A DNA stretch of 26,305 bases from a virus. This document shows, one piece after another, positions 13,947 through 21,844 of this stretch. Within the stretch, counting starts at the first letter, position 1. Each line of letters begins with the position of its first letter. The DNA is taken from positions 1-26,305 of IMG/VR virus record IMGVR_UViG_3300035698_001312; one strand, 5' to 3'. The notes beneath the pieces were generated by a model. That model searched no databases and had not been told where the DNA came from. It was given only the letters and a program-made list of their open reading frames with translations. Both the position numbers and the translations under genes were made by a program.

Positions 13947-15086
13947 TTAGAACTCATCATCCAGTCTAGGTCTTGCCACCATGCGGTGGATTTCCCTTAG
14001 CTCATGTAGGTGTCGTTCCCTCCGAGCAGCTAGGACCTCTTCGCCAGGGTTTTCAGTAACTCCTAATCCCCCTCTGACGGGTGGCACCTCTTGCCACCTG
14101 CCGGAGCCCGGCGAGAACACCATATGGGGCAGCTCAGAAGGGGCTGTCAATGCCTCATTTAACGACACTCTGGTAGGCTTAAGATACTGGACCTTAGGGG
14201 GACGTGTCCTTGGGAACAGCCCCACTATCCCTGACCCATCTTCTACCGGCATCGCAGCGGCGAAGGGGTTGGTATTCTTACCTACATCCACAGTGTCCCA
14301 ATCTATATGGTAGGCTATCTGCTGTGCATTGCTAAGGCCCAAGTCTAATAGCTCTTCCATATTGTCTGTGGCTAGGAAGTCCAAAGTCTCCCCAAGGTTT
14401 CTAGTAACAAACTCTGTACGGTTCTCCGTGAAATCCTTGACCATGTCAGAGGGGTTGGCGTAAGTCAGGGAAGACTCCCTGATTTTAAGTAGCGCCCTAG
14501 TCCAAGACTTCAGCACATCATGGTCGGTAGTGCTACGCATCCCACGAAATTCTACACTGCCATGTTCAAGCAAGGACTTGAGGTTTATGAAGGAGTATCG
14601 GATAGCATCGGTGTAGAACAAACTTAAGTTGCCGGTTTGTGCCACCTGCCTGATGACCTCTAATAGGTACGGGGCATCGGTAGTCCTAAGGCAGAACAGG
14701 TTACCTACCCTACTCTTTCCGCAGTACTCAGCCAGATTATTTTCAAAGATAACCGACATGGTGATGAAGTTAAACAATTGTAATACACTCAAGTCTTGTA
14801 CATTGACATGGGTGTGAACACCCGCCCTTACAGTTTGATTAACACTAGACCGGCTGGCTGTGAAAGCCTCTGATAGCTCACGCAACGCCCCACAGAACTC
14901 CTCGTACCCACTAGGTTTCTTTAGCACGTACTCTCTAGCCCCAGCCCCCCGAAGGGAGCCGTCCATTGTCACGTGCCAGTTGTCCAGCCCTTCGGGTAGG
15001 TGGTTACCCTCGTGCTCAATCTCGAAACCTATTTGACCTGATACTAATTTCTTCTTAGAGAAACAACACAACTCCCCTATATTCAT
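13947..15086 (-). CDS. Amidoligase (Amidoligase_2-type COOH-NH2 ligase)
   Basis: 379 aa. The glutamine-synthetase-like amidoligase fold is predicted from SGQIGFEIEHEGNHL (the opening G-x-E-x-E), HVTMDGSLRG (D-x-S), GVHTHVNVQDLS (H-x-H) and RYSFINLKSLLEHGSVEFRG, where the late N-x-x-x-x-x-x-G-x-x-E-F-R box is characteristic. These families join a carboxylate to an amine using ATP. The C-terminal 100 residues are poorly conserved in appearance, Pro/Arg-rich and probably extended. ATG 15086 follows GAGGAG by six bases and overlaps the preceding gene by 4 bases. The substrate is unknown; context points to peptide or gamma-glutamyl bond formation. Confidence 0.8.
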   Translation of the reverse strand: MNIGELCCFSKKKLVSGQIGFEIEHEGNHLPEGLDNWHVTMDGSLRGAGAREYVLKKPSGYEEFCGALRELSEAFTASRSSVNQTVRAGVHTHVNVQDLSVLQLFNFITMSVIFENNLAEYCGKSRVGNLFCLRTTDAPYLLEVIRQVAQTGNLSLFYTDAIRYSFINLKSLLEHGSVEFRGMRSTTDHDVLKSWTRALLKIRESSLTYANPSDMVKDFTENRTEFVTRNLGETLDFLATDNMEELLDLGLSNAQQIAYHIDWDTVDVGKNTNPFAAAMPVEDGSGIVGLFPRTRPPKVQYLKPTRVSLNEALTAPSELPHMVFSPGSGRWQEVPPVRGGLGVTENPGEEVLAARRERHLHELREIHRMVARPRLDDEF

Positions 15087-15661
15087 AGCAGACTCCTCTG
15101 TAAATCCGTCTGAAGGTACTGGTAGTCAGGGAATAACTCGGGAGTTCCGTTGCTAACTTCCCCGACATGGGTACCAAACTTGTGGCGCAGTGCACCTTGA
15201 TCATCCACTGTCCAATCATTACTCCATGCCATTGATCGCATAGCCTTGTTATCCCCAGTGAGAACTGCTGTTATACACTGCTCAAAGGTTGGATAGTCCT
15301 TAGTAAAAGTTTTATAAAGGTCTCTTCTACTAAGGTCCCGGATGTTTAATCCATAGTGGCTGTGCAGGTTTTGCATCCTAGTACCCTGCCGGTAGTCACT
15401 ACGTTTAGGCATCCGGCATATGTAAGAGGACGCACCCCTCGCATTGACATAGCCTATTTGAGGGGGGCACAAGTCTAACTCCGACAGTGGTACGACATTG
15501 GAGATATCCTCATCCTCCAAATCCCTTACTGTTGCCACTGCATTGTTGCCTATCCCCTCTACACGCACGACAGTCACAGGTCTGCTGTTGTGATGCACAA
15601 TAGTATTACCTAGCCTAGTCTCGGCATAATCTCCATCACCATCATAATGTGAACCAATCAT
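15083..15661 (-). CDS. Hypothetical protein between the two amidoligases
   Basis: 192 aa, not recognised. The N-terminal 65 residues look like a beta barrel (SRPVTVVRVEGIGNNAVATV followed by VVPLSELDL). The rest is mostly helical, with a basic run (RMPKRSDYRQGTRMQNL) and the acidic segment TDQG-like region near WSNDWTVDDQGALRH. GGGGG lies four to five bases before ATG 15661. Tight linkage on both sides (4-base overlap downstream, 9-base gap upstream) suggests it works with the amidoligases, perhaps as an acceptor or scaffold; that is inference. Confidence 0.6.
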   Translation of the reverse strand: MIGSHYDGDGDYAETRLGNTIVHHNSRPVTVVRVEGIGNNAVATVRDLEDEDISNVVPLSELDLCPPQIGYVNARGASSYICRMPKRSDYRQGTRMQNLHSHYGLNIRDLSRRDLYKTFTKDYPTFEQCITAVLTGDNKAMRSMAWSNDWTVDDQGALRHKFGTHVGEVSNGTPELFPDYQYLQTDLQRSLL

Positions 15662-15670
15662 ACTGCCCCC

Positions 15671-16507
15671 TTAAAGTTTAGGAAGTGGGATGTTATTGGT
15701 TTTGGCCAAGTAGGGCACATTGAATATATCAGCTTTATTAGAGTTGATATACTCAGATGGTCTTACCTTTTTAGTCAGGGACTTACCGGACATGAGGTTG
15801 TCAAAGGCCAGCTTAGCATTACTAAAAATCCACTCGGTTAGTACATCATTACCTACCCAAGCATTGGAGGGGGTGCGGTACTCTACACCGTAAGGTTTGA
15901 CACGCATTGCACCAGCCTTGCCATACAAAGTCTTGCGTAGTTTGGCAGGCTCACTGCTATCTAACCATGCCATGATCATACCAATGTAGATGTCCAACTC
16001 TTTGACAAGCATGGAGCAAGCTTCACGGTGTCCGGGGTCATTGATGTCCATACCCTCTGTCCAGCCGATATGGATATGACCGGAGCCAGTGCGGTACTTA
16101 ACCTCTGGTGTGGGTGGCTTGTTTTCCTCCATTGTGTAAGCATTAAGATCAGGCTCACAACCCAGCTCCCGCTCCTCATCTACAACACCCTCCCAAACTT
16201 TATCCGAGAATGTAACCGAAGGTCTGTTAACCAACTCATACTCCGGCACTAACTTGGACAGCTCTATCAAGACCTGCTTGTTGACCGCAACAAATTCCGC
16301 AGCTGTGCTGGCAGGGTTAATGTTGTACTCAGCAGCCATGCCATCATGTTGCACTGCACCACCTTCGACAGGATGGGGCTTCTTCTTAGTGCCGGGAACT
16401 AAGTTAAACGCAGACACCCAAGGCTTGCCTTGTGTAGTTGCTCGCATAAATAATTCAGGGTCAGCACCCATTTTAAATCCTAGTACGCCTTTAGTTTTTT
16501 CAGTCAT
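15671..16507 (-). CDS. phiEco32-type amidoligase (COOH-NH2 ligase)
   Basis: 278 aa from ATG 16507 (AAAGGAG, seven bases before); the in-frame TTG at 16513 has poorer spacing. The family signature is clear: FKMGADPELFMRA, AVQHDGMAAEYNINPAS, RTGSGHIHIGW with the H-x-H motif, and YGKAGAMRVKPYGVEYRTPS near the C-terminus. The Glu/His/Arg residues in these boxes build the ATP- and metal-binding site of glutamine-synthetase-like amidoligases. The family was described from phage phiEco32 and relatives, linked to ATP-grasp and glutamine amidotransferase genes, the same neighbours as here. Expected to form an amide bond on an unknown peptide or small molecule. Confidence 0.87.
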   Translation of the reverse strand: MTEKTKGVLGFKMGADPELFMRATTQGKPWVSAFNLVPGTKKKPHPVEGGAVQHDGMAAEYNINPASTAAEFVAVNKQVLIELSKLVPEYELVNRPSVTFSDKVWEGVVDEERELGCEPDLNAYTMEENKPPTPEVKYRTGSGHIHIGWTEGMDINDPGHREACSMLVKELDIYIGMIMAWLDSSEPAKLRKTLYGKAGAMRVKPYGVEYRTPSNAWVGNDVLTEWIFSNAKLAFDNLMSGKSLTKKVRPSEYINSNKADIFNVPYLAKTNNIPLPKL

Positions 16508-16532
16508 AATCAATCTCCTTTGTAAAAATTAC

Positions 16533-17936
16533 TTAACACTTAACTACATCATTAACATCACATCTGGGACACACAGGCTCGCCGGAGTACCAGTCTAATT
16601 CTTTCTCATCCTCAACATCAAGGTGATCCCCACATACACAACAGCCGTTTTTAAGAATACGCTCAAAAGTAGTCTTGTCCACTAGGTCCCCACCTTGGAT
16701 AGTGTAGATGTTACTGTCTGCTGTACCTTCCCCATCATCATGCTCGATAAGGAGTGGACTTTGGTTAGGGCCACCTGTCAATTCAATAAAGGTCCTACCT
16801 GCATCCTCTATTGTGTTGACCTTCATCAGCAGGTAACTTCCTTTGGACTTTCTTACCAGTCCCCTGAAGACTTTACCGGGTCGGCATACCTTAGTCCAAC
16901 TAATAGTACTCACAATAGGGGCTATCCTAACTTCCACATCAGGTTCTAACAGCACATGCCCTTGTATGTATGGTGTCTCCTTGTTGGGGAACACGGACCC
17001 ATCTATTTGAAAGTATATGGGGGCTAGGAAATTCATTTTAGCTATGGCAGGGTTATCAGACTTCTCTTTAGACACCTTGTTTATGGGGATGACATTACCT
17101 TTGATATCCCTGATAGGGGCACGAGGCAGGGGGCGAGTGCGGAACCCTCTGTACTCTGTGTAATCATCCCAGTTACTAGCCGAGTAGTTCTGCGAACCAT
17201 GATACGTCTGGTGTTTGAAGGGTACACACTTTTTTATACGGAATTTACCGAACCTTTTATTTGTCATGTTTCCCGTGGTCGGCGGCAATTCAATTTTGTA
17301 ATGGTGGTTCTCTAAGAACTCATACATCTCACAAGCAGTAGTATCCACCTTAGCTGCCTTAGCTGCACGACGGATAAAGTACGTTTCACTTGCCCAGTAC
17401 ATAGTGCTAGCATCAGCGGACATACACCAGAACAAAGGCCGTTGACTATTACGGATGAAGTTCAGGGTGTTATCCCCCTCATCATACCATGTAAGGGCTA
17501 GTGCCCCACTAGCATTGCTGAGTGCAGACTCTACGCCATCGCTGGCGATGTGATCGAACAGTGCCATACTGTCCACAGGTAGGTCAGGATTGTTCAACCC
17601 AGACACATTCCTAAGGGTGCCGTTATGGGCACCGTATATAGTGCCGTAGTTAAATGGGTGGGCATTCTCTTTGTTCACAACACCCAAGGTTGCAGCACGA
17701 TTATGTCCCAACAGCAGGTTTAAACCTTTGGCCTCCATGTTTTCAATGAAGTCCCCATCAAAATATAAGCCTAACCAAGGCACCCCTGTATCTTTAGCTA
17801 TAACAGTACCAACATCACTGTTAAATACCACACCTGTGGAGTCCTCACCACGTATGGTATCTAACTCCAACATCTTTCTAAACATTTTCTTATGTGGAGG
17901 ACGTATGTCCCCCGCTATCCCTACTAATCCGCACAT
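16533..17936 (-). CDS. Class II glutamine amidotransferase with C-terminal zinc ribbon
   Basis: 467 aa from ATG 17936; the start is fixed by MCGLVGIAGD, since Cys2 is the Ntn nucleophile, and by GAGGGG upstream. Further class II GATase features: TIRGEDSTGVV, LLLGHNRAATLGVV, NAHPFNYG and AHNGTLRN, then SMALFDHI and GALALTWYD. The N-terminal domain (about 200 aa) releases ammonia from glutamine. The middle has no recognisable synthetase domain, so the acceptor site may lie in a partner such as an amidoligase. The last 40 residues hold CCVCG and CPRC (zinc ribbon). Lies between the paralog trio and the amidoligase. Confidence 0.88.
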   Translation of the reverse strand: MCGLVGIAGDIRPPHKKMFRKMLELDTIRGEDSTGVVFNSDVGTVIAKDTGVPWLGLYFDGDFIENMEAKGLNLLLGHNRAATLGVVNKENAHPFNYGTIYGAHNGTLRNVSGLNNPDLPVDSMALFDHIASDGVESALSNASGALALTWYDEGDNTLNFIRNSQRPLFWCMSADASTMYWASETYFIRRAAKAAKVDTTACEMYEFLENHHYKIELPPTTGNMTNKRFGKFRIKKCVPFKHQTYHGSQNYSASNWDDYTEYRGFRTRPLPRAPIRDIKGNVIPINKVSKEKSDNPAIAKMNFLAPIYFQIDGSVFPNKETPYIQGHVLLEPDVEVRIAPIVSTISWTKVCRPGKVFRGLVRKSKGSYLLMKVNTIEDAGRTFIELTGGPNQSPLLIEHDDGEGTADSNIYTIQGGDLVDKTTFERILKNGCCVCGDHLDVEDEKELDWYSGEPVCPRCDVNDVVKC

Positions 17937-17937
17937 A

Positions 17938-18258
17938 TTAAATCCCCTCTGGGTTGAGTCGTTTGTACCAGATACGTACTCTGGTATCAGGGTGGTTAGT
18001 CTTCTCTGCCCACCTGCTGTGAGCAAATCCTGCCTCCCTTAGGGATGCGATGGCAACCTCTTGATCATCAGAGGTAGTAGCTGTCAATACCGCCATACCC
18101 CTAAGCCTTTCTTCTTCACACTTCTCTCGAATCTCTATCACAAGTTCGGGTTGTGTGTACTCCGCGTCACGGCTATGCAGCCCGCCATGCGCTGACTGGC
18201 CGAAGCCGGTCAGAACTCTCATCGTGCAACAGTTAGGCATTGCTACTACCGCAACCAT
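17938..18258 (-). CDS. Paralog trio, member 3: CC-motif protein
   Basis: 106 aa, most divergent of three tandem relatives. Shared features: an N-terminal Cys pair (MPNCCTMRVL), then MAVLTATTSDDQEVAIASLR followed by EAGFAH, and a final strand RVRIWYKR, matching AVMIA[ST]T..QQ..A..IL...GF ... I..W in the other two. The C-terminal half resembles the last helix and strands of a GNAT acetyltransferase, but no acetyl-CoA loop (R/QxxGxG/A) is seen. ATG 18258 follows GGGGAATGTTTAG. Its final codons (GAG GGG ATT TAA) supply the Shine-Dalgarno of the GATase gene. Confidence 0.65.
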   Translation of the reverse strand: MVAVVAMPNCCTMRVLTGFGQSAHGGLHSRDAEYTQPELVIEIREKCEEERLRGMAVLTATTSDDQEVAIASLREAGFAHSRWAEKTNHPDTRVRIWYKRLNPEGI

Positions 18259-18588
18259 CTAAACATTCCCCAATGGTGCGGTCCACACTCGGATAGAATT
18301 ACCACCTGCACTGGGGGGTCTCTCACTCTCAGAGGCCATAGTAAACCCTGCTGCCGTCAGTATCTCAGAAGCGTAAGGTTGTTGTGGGGTAGTGGTAGCA
18401 ATCATCACAGCCCGCCCACTACTTTTGGCAGTAACCATACCTTTCTTAACCGAGGCGACATCTTTGGCTAGTCCCGCCTGACCAAAGATATTATTAGTTA
18501 TAGCTGGGGCCTCACCATATGGAAAGTCGTGCATATACGCTACACCACAACAGCTCATGCTATTATCACTTGAAACTAAGTTAAACAT
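18259..18588 (-). CDS. Paralog trio, member 2: CCG-motif protein
   Basis: 109 aa. Starts at ATG 18588 with GAAGGAG eight bases upstream. It shows SCCGVAYMHDFPYGEAP near the N-terminus, directly comparable with CCGIAEISNFPFDGG in member 1, then GRAVMIATTTPQQPYASEIL and AAGFT, and a late NSIRVWTA strand. The middle (KDVASVKKGMVTAKSSG) is probably helical. The three genes follow each other with 0-3 base gaps, so they arose by tandem duplication and diverged. Function unknown; possible substrate, carrier or GNAT-like fragment of the ligation system. Confidence 0.68.
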   Translation of the reverse strand: MFNLVSSDNSMSCCGVAYMHDFPYGEAPAITNNIFGQAGLAKDVASVKKGMVTAKSSGRAVMIATTTPQQPYASEILTAAGFTMASESERPPSAGGNSIRVWTAPLGNV

Positions 18589-18591
18589 AGA

Positions 18592-18942
18592 TCAATCTCC
18601 TTCCGCAAGGATGCGGTCTTCTTCCTCAGTGTACTCATGTACACCCCTTGTCCACAGTGTAATACTGTTGCCCTTGTTAGAGTCCCGCCGATGTGATACT
18701 CCGTGTGCATCCACAAATCCCATACTGCTTAGTATCTTAGCTGACTGAGACTGCTGATTAATGGTGCTTGCAATCATGACGGCCCTATTATGTCGTCTGG
18801 CCCGTTCTATTTCCATGTGCAAATCATTACGGATGGATTGTAAATCCATTTTCCTGTACTCCTTGTCAGAAGAAATGCCCCCATCAAAGGGAAAGTTAGA
18901 TATCTCTGCTATTCCACAGCATTCTAAAGTCGCTTGATCCAT
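18592..18942 (-). CDS. Paralog trio, member 1: CCG-motif protein
   Basis: 116 aa from ATG 18942 (GGGGG five bases upstream, one base after the ATP-grasp stop). Begins MDQATLECCGIAEISNFPFD, continues with a charged helix (LHMEIERARRHN), then RAVMIASTINQQSQSAKIL and SSMGFVD, a basic patch (SHRRDSNKGN) and SITLWTRGV. An acidic tail follows (EYTEEEDRILAEGD) that the others lack. Same family as the next two genes. The Q-S-x-x-I-L-x-x-x-G-F segment is what the terminal helix of GNAT proteins looks like, but the enzyme's cofactor loop is absent. Confidence 0.68.
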   Translation of the reverse strand: MDQATLECCGIAEISNFPFDGGISSDKEYRKMDLQSIRNDLHMEIERARRHNRAVMIASTINQQSQSAKILSSMGFVDAHGVSHRRDSNKGNSITLWTRGVHEYTEEEDRILAEGD

Positions 18943-18943
18943 A

Positions 18944-19819
18944 TTAACCCCCTACCAGTTGTGCATTATCTGAAATTGCAGGATGTATAAACTTTCTATA
19001 GCCCCCACGTCCTTCCCGTAATGGGATACTTTCTTTACTGTTGTTGTTGAACATGTAATCGAAACACTTAGCCATACATGCTTGACGGTGGGTTGGGTCC
19101 CCATCCTCTTTGAGGGGGAGGCTAGGCGCTGAGTTGATCTCGATGATATAAGACCTACCATCTTGATCTGTCATCACGTCCACACCGCCGAAGTCTAGTC
19201 CACTTAAGTTGAAGGCTTCGACAGACTTACGTACTGCCTGCATTGGCCAATCATCCCAACGTACATGATCGAACCTGCCCCCTTGTGCTACGTTCCATGC
19301 TACAGCAGTTCGATCAGCTGGAGTCTTCTCAGCTACCGCTGCTACCCTACCCTGTACTACAAACACACGGTACTCAGCTACCTTGTTAATAAGTTCAGAG
19401 ATATAGTACAAAGGGTAGCGAGCACATGCCCTGCGTAACTCTTGTAAGTTGTTGCACAAGTGTAACCTACGGCCTTGTGAGTGTACGTTAGGACGTACTA
19501 TACAGGGGTAAGTGACTCCAGCATCATCAACATTGTACCATGTGTTAGGGGCTAACTCCGTGCCCTCCGTGACTAACTGCCGCCGGAAGTTAAGCTTATC
19601 ATTCACACGTTGAATGGCAGCGGCGGGTTGAATGACATTAAAGTGTTCAGGTACTGTGTCTGTACAACCCCAACGCACTAGCCACGGATGCCCTGTTTGG
19701 TACCCTCTTCGGTTACGTACATCGTTACGTGCTACCACTATCTCGTGCTCAGATAAACGTCTGATACCGTGGCACGACCCTGCGCCTAGCCTACGTCTTC
19801 TCAAAAATATAGCTGTCAT
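18944..19819 (-). CDS. ATP-grasp ligase
   Basis: 291 aa. ATP-dependent carboxylate-amine/thiol ligase fold. Features: a substrate-binding N-terminal domain ending near NDKLNFRRQL, a lid/ATP region with PCIVRPNVHSQGRRLHL (Lys replaced by Arg at the first ATP-binding position), ISELINKVAEYRVFVVQGRV, and the metal box DFGGVDVMTDQDGRSYIIEI followed by NSAPSLPL with the Asp/Glu/Asn ligands. The family is linked to GATase and amidoligase genes in phiEco32-like phages. ATG 19819 follows GGAGAT encoded in the tail of the upstream small gene. Substrate unknown. Confidence 0.87.
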   Translation of the reverse strand: MTAIFLRRRRLGAGSCHGIRRLSEHEIVVARNDVRNRRGYQTGHPWLVRWGCTDTVPEHFNVIQPAAAIQRVNDKLNFRRQLVTEGTELAPNTWYNVDDAGVTYPCIVRPNVHSQGRRLHLCNNLQELRRACARYPLYYISELINKVAEYRVFVVQGRVAAVAEKTPADRTAVAWNVAQGGRFDHVRWDDWPMQAVRKSVEAFNLSGLDFGGVDVMTDQDGRSYIIEINSAPSLPLKEDGDPTHRQACMAKCFDYMFNNNSKESIPLREGRGGYRKFIHPAISDNAQLVGG

Positions 19820-20085
19820 AATTTTGTATCTCCATTGGTTATCGTTCCATTACTAATAACTGATTGATGTAAAATTGGGATAGGGAGTACCACAGGTGGC
19901 AGTAGTTGGTCCTTGTGGTAGACGTGCCCGTTCTGCATACCTATCATTTCCCCCTCCATGTAGGTGACTATAACTTCATCTCCCTCTGTGTGGTTCATTG
20001 TTTTCCAACCTTCCCAGTAGCTGTTTGTGATGCTGAAGTCCCCCACTACAAACCTGTCCCCTATTTTAATACTTGAGTTACTCAT
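19816..20085 (-). CDS. Small SH3-like protein with shared C-terminal tail
   Basis: 89 aa from ATG 20085. The body begins SSIKIGDRFVVGDFSI, has GDEVIVTYMEGEMIGMQNGH and HVYHKDQL: short strands with turns, likely a small barrel. The end LPIPILHQSVISNGTITNGD belongs to the Pro/Leu tail family seen in seven other small genes here; its codons AAT GGA GAT contain the Shine-Dalgarno of the ATP-grasp gene (GGAGAT, start 19819, 4-base overlap). Being wedged between the GATase-like hydrolase and the ligase, it is a candidate accessory of the ligation island. Family not recognised. Confidence 0.65.
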   Translation of the reverse strand: MSNSSIKIGDRFVVGDFSITNSYWEGWKTMNHTEGDEVIVTYMEGEMIGMQNGHVYHKDQLLPPVVLPIPILHQSVISNGTITNGDTKL

Positions 20086-20347
20086 GGGATATCCCCCCTG
20101 CCCTGATACTTATTAAAGGTAGCACCGGCAAGGTGGCAGTTTCAACAACTGAAAGCTGATCTATATCAAATGTATTAGGCCACTTTCTCCCCTCAATTAA
20201 GACTCGTACCCCATCTCCATGGACAGCACTTACACCTTCAACAACTCCCATTTTTCCTACATTGTTGCCCAAATTTTCACTGCCAGACCAAAACCTAAGG
20301 TTAGGGGGTTTAAATTTTACCTGAACTTTTGTACCTTGTGGAAACAT
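20078..20347 (-). CDS. Small SH3-like protein with shared C-terminal tail
   Basis: 89 aa from ATG 20347 (AAGGGG at good spacing); the in-frame GTG at 20353 is less likely. Body: GTKVQVKFKPPNLRFWSG, GKMGVVEGVSAVHGDGVRVL, then TFDIDQLSVVE, a KOW-like pattern. Tail: ATLPVLPLISIRAGGISHE. The codons for the closing Gly-Gly-Ile give AGGGGGGATA, the Shine-Dalgarno for the next gene (start 20085, overlap 8 bases). Second tail-bearing gene within the ligation island. Confidence 0.67.
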   Translation of the reverse strand: MFPQGTKVQVKFKPPNLRFWSGSENLGNNVGKMGVVEGVSAVHGDGVRVLIEGRKWPNTFDIDQLSVVETATLPVLPLISIRAGGISHE

Positions 20348-20352
20348 AAGCA

Positions 20353-20967
20353 CTACCCCTTATCAACTAAGTGATTCCAGATCAGTTGGAAATAATAGGC
20401 AGTGAGTTGGTCATACCCACTGTGCTCTGGGTGTGGCTGGAAGCATAGGGATTTAGTCTTCTTAATCACTGCCACTTCTATGCCCCGTGTTGAGCCTGCC
20501 CCAGCGGTTGCGCCATTGTCCATTGAGTACGCTAACACATGACTCCACATGCCAGACTTCTCACTGGCTTTCATTGCTTGGTGGTGGGTAGAATTAGCTC
20601 GGCATATGACACCCTCAGAGGGTCCACCGCGAAGGTCATGGCCCTGTTTATGGCCTGACACATCTTGGTACAACTTACCCCCATTCATAACCCAGAGGAA
20701 CTGTGCCCCTCTACACACACCGGCCATAGGCTTCTTGCCTTTATACCTGTCATATATTTCTTTCTCGTAGCGGTCCCGCTCAGGCTTGTTACGGGTGGTA
20801 TGATGTCGCTGTTGTTTATATAAGGAAGGGGTGACATCTGCCCCGCCTATGAACTGGATCAAGTCAGCTGAGTTTATATCCCCAGTCACTCCCCACCCAT
20901 TGGCTAAGAACATATTAGCAAAGGGACTGACAGGGTTGTATCTAGCTGGCACTATGAATACTTTCAT
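20353..20967 (-). CDS. Class I glutamine amidotransferase-like hydrolase (peptidase C26-like)
   Basis: 204 aa. Class I GATase fold. Visible: FIVPARYNPVSPFANMF, a loop with FIGGADVTPSLY, the nucleophile elbow MAGVCRGAQFLWVMNGG (Cys), NSTHHQAMK, and FQPHPEHSGYD with the His and Glu of the triad. The GAD-x-x-P-x-x-Y and STHHQ features resemble gamma-glutamyl-GABA hydrolase and folate gamma-glutamyl hydrolase rather than a biosynthetic GATase subunit. It probably cleaves a gamma-glutamyl amide. ATG 20967 follows AGGAG and overlaps the upstream gene by 26 bases. With GGCT at 21831-22211 it makes a likely breakdown arm of the island. Confidence 0.83.
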   Translation of the reverse strand: MKVFIVPARYNPVSPFANMFLANGWGVTGDINSADLIQFIGGADVTPSLYKQQRHHTTRNKPERDRYEKEIYDRYKGKKPMAGVCRGAQFLWVMNGGKLYQDVSGHKQGHDLRGGPSEGVICRANSTHHQAMKASEKSGMWSHVLAYSMDNGATAGAGSTRGIEVAVIKKTKSLCFQPHPEHSGYDQLTAYYFQLIWNHLVDKG

Positions 20968-21844
20968 GCTGTAGCTCCTGTATTGCTTTGGTTAATATTT
21001 TAGAGAAGGACACCAGTGCCTTCACCATGTCAGTATCACTGGCGTAGGTTTGAGTTGGCTTAAGGACGGGGGGAGCGACGCCAAACGGATTGGCTTTGCA
21101 AACGATGGCAGGCTTGACCTTGAAGTTATTATTTATTAACTCTTGCAAGGTGTTGGGACTGTCACAGTTTGAGTACAACTTTCCTGATAGGTAGCAACTA
21201 TGTACAGAGTGGTAGTCAGTCTGTTCCCTGAAGGGCATCACATCACGCTGTGCCTGTCCCCTAAGGAAGTTATCACAATCCCGCACTGTCATTCTTTGCA
21301 GGTCAAGTACAGTGTGGGTTGAGTAGCTTGAGCCAAACTTGTAGGTACCCTTGTGCCCACAAATACCTTCCGATAATAGGAAGGCCATGTTATCGCCAAG
21401 TCCCACATCAATCATCTTGCTAAACATTTTAACACGGTGTGGCTTAGACCACAGGTTACGAACCCCGAACATGCCAAGCATCATGATGTTGCTAGCACAA
21501 GATGTATTGAACACCGACAGACCTTGGTCTTTGATATGTTCTACATCCTTGCTTAAGAATGCATCATTAAAAGGGCCAGTCAATGTTAGGTACTCTAGGT
21601 ACCTAACTTTATCAAGGGCACTGCTATCAGACCATCCGTGCTCTTGCTTTTGTAAGACTGAAACAACAGCCTGACACCCATCAGGGGCAGAAGTTAGCCC
21701 TCCGTAGCAGCCAGTGCCTGCTGTCCTAGCTATACTTCCACCGGCATCAACAGTAAAACTGAGTGAGCCTATGTCGTAGTCTTCAAGTGGGTCTATTCTC
21801 ACCACAATTTTTTCTAAAATACTTTGGATGTCAACCACGGACAT
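20942..21844 (-). CDS. Unrecognised Cys/His-rich protein in the ligation island
   Basis: 300 aa from ATG 21844 (MSVVDIQSIL), preferred over 21862 because GGAGG lies just upstream. About eight Cys are scattered, e.g. GTGCYGGLTSAPDGCQAVV, FNTSCASN, EGICGHKGTY, RDCDNF and HSVHSCYLSGKLYSNCDS. The first 40 residues have strands with acidic residues (VRIDPLEDYDIGSLSFTVDA). No membrane segment. Motif order does not match any enzyme family I know. The central part (NLWSKPHRVKMFSKMIDVGL and NMAFLLSEG) is helical. Position between a GATase-like hydrolase and GGCT-like gene suggests it acts in the same pathway. Confidence 0.7.
   Translation of the reverse strand: MSVVDIQSILEKIVVRIDPLEDYDIGSLSFTVDAGGSIARTAGTGCYGGLTSAPDGCQAVVSVLQKQEHGWSDSSALDKVRYLEYLTLTGPFNDAFLSKDVEHIKDQGLSVFNTSCASNIMMLGMFGVRNLWSKPHRVKMFSKMIDVGLGDNMAFLLSEGICGHKGTYKFGSSYSTHTVLDLQRMTVRDCDNFLRGQAQRDVMPFREQTDYHSVHSCYLSGKLYSNCDSPNTLQELINNNFKVKPAIVCKANPFGVAPPVLKPTQTYASDTDMVKALVSFSKILTKAIQELQHESIHSAS

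Noticed and set aside
17938-18942. Calling the three CC-motif paralogs acetyltransferases
   Set aside because: Only a terminal GNAT-like helix/strand pattern is seen; the acetyl-CoA-binding loop is missing and lengths are too short.
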